This document shows positions 16,957 to 28,445 of a DNA stretch of 64,000 nt, piece after piece. A model generated the notes under the pieces. It had not been told where the DNA came from. It saw only the letters and a list, made by a program, of their open reading frames with translations, and searched no databases. The position numbers were made by a program, and so were the translations under genes. Within the stretch, counting starts at the first letter, position 1, and every line of letters starts with the position of its first letter. The stretch covers positions 13,827,950 to 13,891,949 of the forward strand of contig NC_079414.1 in NCBI RefSeq assembly GCF_026213295.1, given 5' to 3'. Origin of the DNA: Gadus chalcogrammus (taxonomy: Eukaryota > Chordata > Actinopteri > Gadiformes > Gadidae).

Positions 16957-17226
16957 AACACTCTGAAAAAAAGCCTTAGCAAAAATAGTGCTCAGCCCCA
17001 GCCTGGTAGCTCAGTTGACCTGCTCCACCTGCATACATAAACACAAGGGAGCACATTTCCACCTCAAACACACCGCAGCGTCTCCTCGACGGCCTGCCAT
17101 TAATCTTTCCTTCAGCAGACAGCCCGTGAGCTAAGACCACATGCTAAATGCCATTGGGAGTCGACATGGCACTGGCAATTATCAACCCAGCTCTGCTAGA
17201 TTTAGTGTGAAAGAATGATGTAAGTT

Positions 17227-17380
17227 GTGTGTGTGTGTGTGTGTTAGTGTGTGCTTGTGGTTGACAATGAGTGTGTGTGTGGGTGTGTCAGAGTGCATTT
17301 ATGTGCGTGTGTGCGTGCGTGTGTGTGTGTGTGTGTGTGCGTGTTTGTGTATGCGTGGGAGCGTGTGTGTGTGTTTAAAG
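17227..17380. repeat. Degenerate (GT)n tract
   Basis: An impure GT/GC-T dinucleotide tract with many substitutions. Confidence 0.8.
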
Positions 17381-18482
17381 CAGGACTGTAGGTTTTTATT
17401 CAACTAGAAGGGCCTCCGGAGTTGTGCTTCATGGCACGGACCCTCTGCACAGCCTCCCCCCTATCAGGGACCCAAACCCGGGGAAGATTGAGAGCAACGG
17501 GGCAGGTAAACAGGGCTGAGTGGCTGTAAGAGAGAGATGTATCGAGAGATAGAGAGATGGCGAGGAGAAGACGGATAAAAATGTATATCACGAGACAGAA
17601 AAGGATGGATAGAGAAAGAGACAGATGGATGGAGACAGAGAGAGGCAGACAGATAGATGGAGAGACAGGGAGAGAGCTAAGACATACTTGGATGCACGTG
17701 GGTTCATTCTACATGATTACATTCTCCTTAATGTCTGAAGTAGGCATCACAGTTCAGTACCACAATACTCTAACATACTGTAACGTACTGGAGGGGAAAT
17801 AACAAACCATTAAGCGAGGTCCATTAGGTCCTCATAACCCCCATCTAATACCCTGCTGCAGCCCGCTGTTATCAGGACAAGACGGCCGCTGACGTTCTTG
17901 TTCTGCTAACGGTGAATCTTCTAGTCTTCTAGCGCGCTTAATGGACAATCAAGCCACAGTCGAGCCTGTTTTGTTATTAAGTGCACTTCCTTCACAATGT
18001 ATTAGATGTACATCTATTATTTCATCAGACAAAGGCTACTCCAAGACTACTTTCCTCCAAGAACCCATTTTCGCCTCTTTTCTCTGTGTGATGATAACCC
18101 ACATGTGCACTCAAAGTTAAAGTAAAAAAATGTACACCTACAGACATGAGGGGAACTAGGGCTGGTTGGATGGACAAGGGGGGGGATGGGGGATCCACTG
18201 TTATTGAGGATTAAAACCCTGACTGAAGCTCGCAGGGCAATGCTATAAACCAATGGTGTGATGAGAAGAGCAACTGGGTAAGATGGAAAATAGTCCCCCC
18301 CCCCCCACATCCTCAGTCCTTGAAAAGGAGTATCCCGCTGACACTTACTGATAATAACTCTCATAATTACAATCGGTTCCAGCAAAGGTTATCTCTACTC
18401 CTGCTTTTGATCAAGATTGCCAAGCAGGATACTACTGCACTCAAGTATGTTCCTCTATTTACCAGAGTACACCTTCTTCAAG
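17381..18482. other. Non-coding stretch
   Basis: Contains a GA-rich degenerate patch (17525-17680). No gene is recognised. Confidence 0.4.
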
Positions 18483-18720
18483 GTAAATGGCCTGCATTCA
18501 TAGAGCGCTTTTTTAACCTGTGGCCACTCAAAGCACTTTACAATTATTGCCTGATATTAACCCATTCCTACGCACAATCACACATCGATGAGGGTGATAG
18601 CCATGCAAGGCGGCAGCCAGCTTGTCGGGATCAGATAGGGTTAGGGTTTTGCTCAGGGATACCTCGACACTAGGAGGAGCCGGGGATCAAACTAGCAACC
18701 TTCCGATTATAAGTCGACCT
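18483..18720 (-). mobile_element. SINE body and tail fragment (minus strand)
   Basis: Read on the minus strand, this has a B-box-like GTTTGATCCCCGGCTCC, then GAGGTATCCCTGAGCAAAAC, a GATGTGTGATTGTG stretch and a tail ending AAAGCGCTCTATGAATGC. This is the layout of the common fish tRNA-derived SINE. The A-box half of the head is not recognisable. Confidence 0.6.
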
Positions 18721-21194
18721 GTTGTCAATGTTGACCTCTCAAAGAATTACAATTCGGGCAATAAATAAGGTGGAAGAATCCATGTTACCAGGCTCCCAGG
18801 ACATCTTTCTAACCCCACACAGGGAACAGGTCAGTCAGGCCATGTGGAGGCTACAACAAGTCCTTGAGACCATTGAACGAGATCAATCAACAGCGAGCGT
18901 CATCCAATCAGGCATTAGCCATCAAACCACACTGGACGTGTGGACTCAAACAAAGCCATCAAAACAGCCCTACTGCTCTGGCTCATAATGAGTGAATCGG
19001 CAATCAAGGACATGATATCTTTTGTTGACGTTCCATCTTGCTGGAAGAGAAGGTTTTAAAGAACCCAATGTCTCCTAGGGACCTAGGCGTTTTTTTTAAT
19101 ATCTCCTTAAGTCAAATGTGTTGTAGGAAACACACAAAAACCCACACGTGTTGTTAGGATCTGGTTATATTAATGAAATTGTCAAAGGTACTCATTATAC
19201 ATTATTACTCATTGATTAATTAATTCCCTAATGGATATACCTTATTTCAAATTCTCAATCAAAGTGTACCAAAACTAGATAACTAGGATAGAGCTCCTCA
19301 ACACACTACAGAATATTGTTTACGTACAGACATAGCCCAAACAAGTCTACAATTCTTTATATTAAAAGGATCCTCTCACTTTAACACTCACTTTAGCATA
19401 ATACCAGAACCAGTTCTTTATATGAGCAGCCTGTCTGCCTGATTAACGAGCGGTGTTCCCCAGATCCCCAGGTCAGCAGCAGGAGCCAGGCCAGACCAGC
19501 CCTGGCAGACAGAGGAGCGGATACTCCCGCTCCGCACTCGAGTTCACCGTCCCAGCAGGGAAGGAAGGACAACTTCTTTGACACCACCGACTCTATTGTC
19601 AAAGTCAGTGAAAGGGAAGTTCAGTGTTTTAAAGAAGACAAACAGGCCACCGAGCTTCCCGGACTTGGGAAATGAGTCAGGAGGATGGCGCTGGCACTGG
19701 CGCGGCGCGGAGCTGGGTTCTGTGTTTGTGTTTCTGAACAAGGGTTGGATCGCTGTGGGTTGAAATGCTGCTCATCTGAAGAGTAGAGGTTCAGAACAAG
19801 CACCGTTCTAACGTTCACCGGGTACAGGATGCAAAAAGGTAGGTGGCAGATACAAATATACCCATTAGCCGAAGCAGAGAACTTCTATTGAAGTGAGACT
19901 GTGTTATAAGTGCAATGATAAGGCTACATTGATTGTAGCCTTATTGGTCCTTGTTTTTGGTCATAATGTCATACTATCTTTTTGTGTAAATTGATGGTCA
20001 AAGAAGTAACATTGCTTGAAGATGATGTCTGAAGATCAATACCATCTTATTCATAGTCAAAATTATTTGGCATATAGATAAACATTATTTAGTCAGTAAT
20101 GTTGTGCCATTTCTGCAGATTTTTTCAATATCATCAACTGTTCAACTGTCATGATCGTTGATGCAGATCAGTAAGGAGATGATTGTTGGTGATTATAATG
20201 AGAACAATGTGGTTTTGAGGAAGTTATCTTGGCCAACTATGCAGTATTGTAATTGAAACAGCAATCATTGCAGCACTGATTTATTAAGGCACTGATTTGC
20301 AGAATATTTATTGAACAGACAGAATTCATTCAACAAAACCGAAAAGGCCAAAGCAGAATGAAAAATGTCAGCATTTATTTTTTCTATTTTGCTTGAAGAA
20401 ACAAGACCTTTCTTTTTGTAATTCTCTTTATTCATCTCTATGACCTTTAAACTACTCTCAAAGTTTACCTGGCAGAGTTTTATTAAACCCTGCAGCCACA
20501 CTGAGAGAAACTGGATTAAAATGGCATTTCTGTTGACTCATACCAAACGGCAAATAGCAGCCTCCTGATACCAAAGCAATACACGTTATCTGAATACACT
20601 GGCTGCAGAGCAGAACTTGTTAGAAGTTTAATTACCAGTGGTATTTGGCTAAGGCTTTTGAGCTACCAACAAAAGACTGCTACCAAGGTGTAGAGCGAGT
20701 ATCAGTGTTATTCAGACTACACCACGACAGCCTATCAGGGAAGTGGGACATTGCGTAATCAGGCTGTAGTGGAAAGCCCATGCCGCAGCCAGCATGCTCG
20801 GACAGGAAGAGGAAAGCCGGTGCATTGAACTTGGAATGTGAAGTCAATCTCACCTATGACCTTACGCTGCCTGCTCCCCGTTTTGAAGTGTAAACATGGA
20901 TGCTTCTCAGATTACCCGGACCAAGGTAGACCAATAAAAGTCCTTTGTGTTGTCTGATGAATATGTTGTATTTTGGCAATAGTAGGAGCAAAAGACAAGG
21001 GACACTTCTGCTATTGGTGTGCATTGATGGTTTTTTCGTTATCAGCAGTTGTTCCATTACAAATTGTGGTTGCTTCCAAGCTTTATGCTGTTTTAAGCTT
21101 TTTTCTGCAAATCATTCTCCAACTCCTTGTTAGCACACACACCTTAAAACACCAGCATAGAAACACCCCCTCCCTCCCCTCCCCCCCACACATA
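18721..21194. other. Non-coding stretch
   Basis: Short open frames around 19393-19818 and 18722-18988 show no domains and no credible exon boundaries. Nothing is recognised. Confidence 0.4.
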
Positions 21195-21204
21195 CACACG
21201 CACG

Positions 21205-21237
<33 letters not shown>

Positions 21238-21258
21238 CACACACACACACCACACACA

Positions 21259-21345
<87 letters not shown>
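21195..21345. repeat. (CA)n microsatellite with CACG start and CC/AA interruptions
   Basis: Starts with (CACG)n units, then CA with interruptions at about 21236, 21250 and 21264. Confidence 0.97.
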
Positions 21346-21347
<2 letters not shown>

Positions 21348-22940
21348 GGCCTTATGATCAAATTAACTACCTTGTCTTTCAAGAAGATGTGGTCTAGCTG
21401 TTGTACAATGTAATTGTAGCTGTTATATAAACAACATATTTCTTCCCTTTTGTTGCATAAGATTAGATAGAAACTGTTCAGGGCGTAAAGTACAGCTGAG
21501 AAGGTTACCCCTGTTAAAGAATAACCACAGATATGAGTGATAATGTTATCAGATGCACTTTGACGTCGGGAAGAATGTGCGCAGAGAAAGTGAAGCATTG
21601 TAACGCAAGTGTGTATATGGGTATATGAGTGTGTGAGTGCATGTGAGTGTCTCAAGGCCCCCTTCTTCCCTGTGTGTGCACGTCTCGCTGATGTGGGTTC
21701 ATGACTAGGGGAAAAACCCCAACAACAATAACTTTGTGGCCCGGTTGAAAATACACGAGCAGAACTTCATAGCTTTTAACTGTGACACAGTTCGGTCATA
21801 GAGCTCAACGACTAAAACAAAAGAACAACAAAACCCAGGAGGACCATCCATTTGGACCGGCTATTTCTACCTGCCGAAGCTGTACATGGCTGAGGAACCA
21901 ATCGTTCCACTTTCTGTGTTCAGTGCTAATTCTTAAACTTGATGAATCAAAACGATTCTGTGATTGCGTCTTCAGGTAAAACAGGGTAAACATTCCAGTG
22001 AACAGCAGTCTGAATACTGCACAGTAGACAGTGTAGTTATTCCTACTATCAAATGCCAAGTCACATCACGTTCCCTCCGTCAGTTTGTCCTGCCATGACA
22101 CCCCGTCCTACTTGGCCATACTTCACGGTATACAGACACGAGGAATACTCTCAGTGGCCTCTCGTCGTGTATTTCGACTGTAAATGACAGTGTGTGTCAC
22201 GGGTGGAAAAGAAAAAACAGGAGGGAGACAAGGCAAGTTCATTACCCTTTTTTGTCCTGCTAGGTCGCTTCCCCCCACTCCCCCTCTCCCTCTCTCTATG
22301 ATCTCCCCCAGGGACGAGACCCTCCCTCAGCCCCCGCCCTCTCCAGCAATACTGAGTCTTGCGTGTCAGCCATGTTTGCTCCTGCAGGCTAACGGTCTGC
22401 CTGGGCTGAACTGTGCAACGGGAGTCGACGCATGATGGCACCAACCTGCACTCTGGTGAAATGTCAGCGGGGCCATTGGGGTCAGCATAGCAGCGGGGGG
22501 AGCTCTCTTTGTAAGCTGACAACTCGGGGCTCGGGGCCCCGCTCTCTGAGCGATGTGAGCACGTTCCTGAGGGCCGCCAGATGATTGGTTTCAATAGCCG
22601 TGCGGGTGGTTGGCGGGAGTGCACGGGTTTGTTATTCCTGACACTCTGGTGGTTAAGTGGCTGCCAAACGATGGCCGTTACAACTGCAATGCCATTATCT
22701 GCTCAGGCTCTGCTGTTAAATTCGATTTTGTTTGTGGTTTTAATTAGAAAGACAATGACAGTCGATTTCGGTGCGATCAAATAGAGTGCCGTGTGACTTC
22801 AGCTCTTGATATTTTGCCCAGAGTGGTTGTTGTTTCACATGAAAACAGTGTTTATCTACTTTACTTCCAACCTTACGACCCCACGTCCCCCCCACTGCTT
22901 TCCCTCTTCTCAAATTTTGAGTAAGCATGCACCAAAGGTC

Positions 22941-22978
<38 letters not shown>

Positions 22979-23251
22979 AACACACGTGCACGCCTGTACG
23001 GCGGCATACCAGGAAACAGTGGCATGAATCACTTGTTCTCTTTTTTCAAATCTGTCTACCTCGGCTCTTCTTAATCAGATGATGATCACAGGAAGTGGAA
23101 AGGAGAACGATGGCTGCTGCTGATAGACAATGCCCACAGATGACCTCACTTCCACAATATGTCAGCTCAACAGCCAATCAGCAGACAGATAGTCATTAGA
23201 TGAGCGACATGGGGAGCTGCCAACCAAGTGGAGGCAGGCCCTTCTGACCAC
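21346..23251. other. Non-coding stretch
   Basis: Includes a short CA run (22944-22973). A long minus-strand frame at 22151-22624 shows no domain or compositional sign of being coding. Confidence 0.4.
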
Positions 23252-23296
23252 CATGAATGATGTGCTGATGAATACCACATCAGCACATCATTCATG
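23252..23296. repeat. Perfect inverted repeat (19-bp arms, 7-nt loop)
   Basis: The left arm CATGAATGATGTGCTGATG (23252-23270) is exactly complementary to the right arm at 23278-23296 across a 7-nt spacer. Function unknown. Confidence 0.9.
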
Positions 23297-23925
23297 TTGG
23301 ACTACACAGACTCGGCATTGACTCCAGCTAACACGGAAATGTCAAACTTCAGAGCCATGTGAATTAGGGGAAGGAGGTCAGTGGTTTGCATCCCCAAAGG
23401 TTTGGTATGATAATCTTTGTGTGTTTACTTCATTTACATTTAACAGCAGCACCGTTGACTGTTTGATAATGCCGATGACTGTCAGTAAATTCTCGCTTTT
23501 CATAGAAGAACACGTAAAAAATACAGAGTAGCTCATCCTGTACAACTTTTGTGTCATCTGCTTGGACGCACAACAATATTGTCCACCTGGCGCCTGCTAT
23601 TCACATGGATTGACTGCATGGTAACCAGACCATCCCAATAGCTTCAACTCAGTGTTCAAGCTTCAGCAGGTTACTTTCCTGTATGGCTCTTTCCTGCGTG
23701 ACTTCCTGCTTTCACAACACCTTTGATAACCTGTCACGGACATCTCATGCTTATATACCTTACCGTATATCAATTACACACTCGTGTATTTGGTTGTCGC
23801 CAATCCTGGCCAGTGTTGCATGTTGGGATACGGTGCTTGTACCAATAGTTTTATCAACCCCCACCTCCCAGGTATCGACCAAATGGGCATCGTTGAAGGT
23901 CTTGTTTTCAGCATTTAGAGCTGAG
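23297..23925. other. Non-coding stretch
   Basis: No recognised feature. Confidence 0.35.
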
Positions 23926-24137
23926 AACAAATAAATGGTTTAAAACCTTTAAAAAGTTTAAAGGTTTTTTGGGGACTTAGTCAAAGAGATACAAACACTA
24001 TAAGTTGTGGATGTATGCTGACACACCAAACAGTGCTGCACGCTCACAGAATTGGCTTTGTGGGGATTTCCACCATAAACCCAGTCTGTTACAAGTAATG
24101 CCATTGTCATTGTTGAGGCTCACCCATGCGCAGTATA
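23926..24137 (+). repeat. Interspersed repeat module, copy 1
   Basis: Shares order and phrases with 26868-27033: AACAAATAAATGGTT, TAGTCAAAGAGATACA, CACCAAACAGTG, and GAGGCTCACCCATGCGCAGTA at the end. Family not identified. Confidence 0.65.
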
Positions 24138-24740
24138 GAATTATAGTTTTGGGGGTGAGTGCTTGCCGGAGACCGGCCCAGACCTCCTGATAGGGGAAGT
24201 AGCCAGAAAGTTATCGCTCAGGGCAACAAATGCTTTCTGATGCACATTCAGGATGAGGACATCAGAACCGCTGTGTTGCTCCTGTAATTACGTGGTGATT
24301 TTCGTTTTTGATTTTCATAATTAGGCGTACAACGGCCCGTTTAAATGGGAAGCTGTCGCTCCTTACAAATGCTTTTGCTGTAAAGTAGATATCCAAGTGC
24401 TGCTAATCATGCATACAGTCGCACAAGATTAGGCAGCATTTAATCATTTGATTTTCTCAAAAACCTCACAGGCTATAATTGTATGCAGGAGTCGAGCCAG
24501 ATCTCCCTGTGGACCCACAATATTGCTGTCGATTCACACCTCACACTTGTATCTAGCCTCCGCAACGCAGGCTAGAGACAGATGTTACTAATCCTTCTGC
24601 ATTAGCAAACATTGGCATGTAGCGAGCCTGGGTACAAATCTGCCAACAGGGTAGCCTAGCTCTGAGCCAGATTAGTTTCTGGATTCTGCACAGAAAATAA
24701 CATGTCTATGATCTCCTTACAGCAGGTTCTGCTGGGCTGT

Positions 24741-24758
24741 GGGGGGGGGGGGGGGGGG
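24741..24758. repeat. (G)18 homopolymer
   Basis: An uninterrupted G run that could form a G-quadruplex. It is also a likely place for assembly or length error. Confidence 0.9.
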
Positions 24759-26867
24759 AGGGATAAACCTGCTGCTCAAACATTGATCTGAGCTGTGGCT
24801 GCGGTCCACAAGCAAAAGCCCACAGGAGGTGTGGGATATGTAGTCTGAACACCTCAACGCGCTTACTGTCAAACATAGAGGACAACACGGTCACCGAGAT
24901 GGGTTTCCCTACAGTTTACAGGGGGATTATAGGAAGGAAGGTAATGCTAGTCACATTAGGAAACCTTTTCCAACCCAGCGTACCTGGAGCTATCCTGCTA
25001 GCTGGAGCGGCAGTCACTAAGCCAAATAGTCGTATTATTATTACTACTACTATACCTGCGGGAGACTGTAATGACTTCCTCAACGGATGACGTAAAACTG
25101 GAGTTTGGCAGTGTTGAAGTGAACTGAATAGTAGATGTTAGGTCTGTTGGGACGACTTTTTGGTATTAATTAACTTATTAATAATGATTAGCATAATATA
25201 TATTGTTTGCCATCCAGTATATCATACTGAGCAGGATATTACACGCTGAGCTGGAAATTAAACATTTCATCATTCATGGCTCTCAATTTGGCCTGCATGG
25301 TTGCATCTGATGATTCTGCTCATTATCTCTGCCACTGATTAAATCAATCGAGATCATTTGAGCGATCAACAGGCGCCACTATTGGCTGAACTGGGATCAT
25401 GAACACTGTGCTGGCAGTGGAAGTTGATTGCACATCACAGCTTAAAGGACAAATCCGGTGTAAATGGATTTGGGATATGTTTTGTATGATAACAAGTTGG
25501 AACGTTCGTTTTTGAGCACAAAAAACGCATATAGACGCATTCTTCAGTTGCCAGTTTTTAGCCGATTCTATCAAAACGCTATGAATTTGGAACGATTGGG
25601 GCATGTGTAATGGTAAAAACTAAATCTGTATTTTAAACCACTTAAAAGGCTAAAAGTAGCCCGACACTTCTTTGGTAGTATAATAAGGGTCAAAACGAGG
25701 CATTGATAACTTTGTACAGATTGTTTATTAAAAAGGACATTTTCAGGTTGTATAAGCGATTTTGGGCGACGTCACTTTTGTTGGTATTTGAAGCTCCCAA
25801 CCATCCGTGTTTCGTGCATCCAGAAAAAACAATCATGAACGCAACGCAAAACCCCACAACACCCACCCCTTGCCGGTGATTGGTTGGAATACTATTTATT
25901 TCGGATCAGATGAATGTGATCGTTTATGTTTCTGCCTAGAATCGCTGATACAACCTTTAATATCTGGGTTTGTGCTCACAGGAATTTGGGGTTGTTTGTG
26001 GAATCGATATTCAATCAAAGGCCAAATTAAACGTAGGCCTATTGTAATTCTATAACCAAGTTCCTCTTTCACTTCCCCACTCAGCATCCATGTCTTTACT
26101 GGACACTAATTCACTCCCTAAGTGTTACCATCTTCATATATATATATATAACATCCGAGCCTTCATCTCACTGTGCCCCACCGGCTAAATGCCCTTCCCA
26201 TAATCGGCTTGGAAAGGTCACAGTGCGAAATGGCATCATAGCTATTAACGGGCAGCGCCGGATGGGGTCAGCGCTTTTTATGAGCGCGGAAAAGCTTCTT
26301 GATTAGCCTACGAGTGTGAGTCATGAACTTGTTGGACGGAGATGCCCTCTGGAGATTAGGGGCCGCTGGAGGGGGTCCGCAGAGGAAAATCTACAATGCA
26401 CTCAGTGGGTAAATAGAGATAATGGACCTCGTCAAACTACGTTTTGCCATCCACTGTGGAGAATTTGATGTATTTCAAAGAAATATAAGATAATTTATTT
26501 CCTTATTAATCATATCAGTCTCTTCTGCCCATGATGGCTGCCACTTGGTTATGCGTCAAGTTTTAGTGATAACAGGATTATACACAAGAAATGGATCTTG
26601 GGATAGTGAATCTGTATTGAAACTTGTTCCAATGGCAACATTCAGGTGTGTGTGTGTATGTGTGCGTGAGTGTCACACACACCAATTGTGAAAGTAAAAC
26701 ATGTAGTGACATGTATAGTACTGCTCCTCCCTTGCATAATAAAAAGATTGCTACATAGGCATTTGGTGTAATATATATAGATAAAAAAAGACTTTAGCCA
26801 ATTGAATGGGCTAACATTGGCTACTAATTCTTCAGTTATATGCAGTCAGAACTTGCAACCCAAATTG
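24759..26867. other. Non-coding stretch with probable dispersed repeat
   Basis: 25443-25700 begins TTAAAGGACAAATCCGGTG, a phrase I associate with dispersed fish repeats, but I cannot find its partner terminus here. There is a short (TA)n run at 26137-26151. No gene is recognised. Confidence 0.35.
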
Positions 26868-27033
26868 AAACAAATAAATGGTTAAGTTAAACTTTTTTGG
26901 GGGTCCTAGTCAAAGAGATACATTCAATATACGGATGAATGTACCCACACCAAACAGTGTTACGTACTCAACGAATTTGCCCTTGGGGGGGATGCCATGG
27001 GTCTTTGTTGAGGCTCACCCATGCGCAGTAGGG
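26868..27033 (+). repeat. Interspersed repeat module, copy 2
   Basis: A direct-orientation relative of 23926-24137, about 2.9 kb downstream and slightly shorter, with the same terminal phrase CACCCATGCGCAGTA. Confidence 0.65.
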
Positions 27034-28129
27034 CTAGCATGAATAGGCCTCAGTACTTCTCTCTTTGGTTTCCCATGTCAATGGCAGAGAGCTGCCGTGA
27101 CTACACAAACACAAAACTAGGGAACTGATGGGAATACAAATGCCCTAATATCCATTCCTGTCACTCTCACTTCACTTTTACAGCTGAAGCAAGAGCCCTC
27201 TATGATTGCCAAAGAACAAAAATGTACTGAAGCCGTTTTATCTTAAAGATTTAAAATCGAAGCGTCATCACAGAGGGATAATGTGGGACACACCAACACC
27301 TCGGTGGGAGCTCTACGCCACATGCTACCAGTAGTAGGGTGTTAAACGAAACCACTTATCAAAACTGGTTGCCAGAGAACATTATAATTACCCTGGGGTT
27401 GTACTTTTTAATGGCTGTTGGAGCACATGGCATACATTACATTACGGTAGCAATCGCAATCTGGGGCTCCTGGAAATGGAAAAAGCAGTTCTTGAAGAGG
27501 GTGCTGAAGGACGGCGTATGACTTTTGGCCAGAGAGAGATAAAGTTCTCTCTCTCACAGCATCTGGGGAACAGATTGAAGTTGTTTCCTTGATAGTTAAG
27601 AAGTTGTTTCAGGTACTAATAAACCCGAAATAAAGTGGCCACACCTGGTATGTTAGAAAGTTTAGTACTCCACAAATCATTTCCATTTTAGTGTCAACAC
27701 TGAGCCAAACTGTGGGTCTCAAAGAATCTGAGACAGAATACACAGCGAAAACACTGTTGATAGTGAGTCATACATAGATGATGAATGTGACATTTTAGTT
27801 GTAATAGGCTCACTTGTCATGGTCGTCATACAACTTTCATTATGGAAGGACATCAACGATCAAAGTGAGCTTACTCCAAGCAACGCATGGGAACTGTGCA
27901 GCGACTGGGAATGTCCCATTGATAGATCAGACATGGCTGCAGACTACGCCTCCCCCACATCAATCACCAAAGTGAAACAATGCCTGAACTTGTTGCAACA
28001 TCCACAACACCACAAACTGATCACTTTCTCTTTTAATATCTTTCAATCTCTGTTTCTCATTCCCTAGTTTCCTCCCACGCCTCCTTTCTCTTCTGACTCT
28101 CCCTCTCCCTCTCCCCGTTCCCTCATTTG
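27034..28129. other. Non-coding stretch upstream of the Ig gene
   Basis: No CpG island or clear TATA box is visible. CT-rich sequence (28080-28120) lies immediately before the inferred first exon. Confidence 0.35.
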
Positions 28130-28244
28130 TAGGAAGGAGGAACTAAAAGGCACTCAGAGGAGCTCGGGACGGCCGACACTGGGAAAGAGCTAAGAGAGAT
28201 CGAGAAAGAGAATAGTGCTCAAGAAGTACCAGTGTTTCACACAG
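28130..28244 (+). other. Inferred 5' non-coding exon of the Ig-domain gene
   Basis: A purine-rich segment ends in a good donor, ACAG|GTAAGATC (intron starts 28245). A matching acceptor, TTTCCATGTTTCAG, ends at 28433, 12 bases before the ATG at 28446. It has no open frame of note. The transcription start is not determinable, and 28130 is a guess. Confidence 0.4.
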
Positions 28245-28445
28245 GTAAGATCTGAGCAACATTATGTTAATTCAAGCCTCCGGTGTTTGGGAATGCACGG
28301 CAACAAATATCAGCGCAATCCTCAAGCTTGTGTGCCTTAAAAATAACTAGAAAAAACAGACATACTCTCTTGCACACAAACAGCCAGACTTCAGCACTTC
28401 ATTCTAAATATCATGTTTTTTTCCATGTTTCAGAGGAAGCCGAAT

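Noticed and set aside
22151..22624. 157-codon minus-strand frame
   Set aside because: No domain, signal, splice context or homology that I recognise; sits in GC-richer non-coding sequence.
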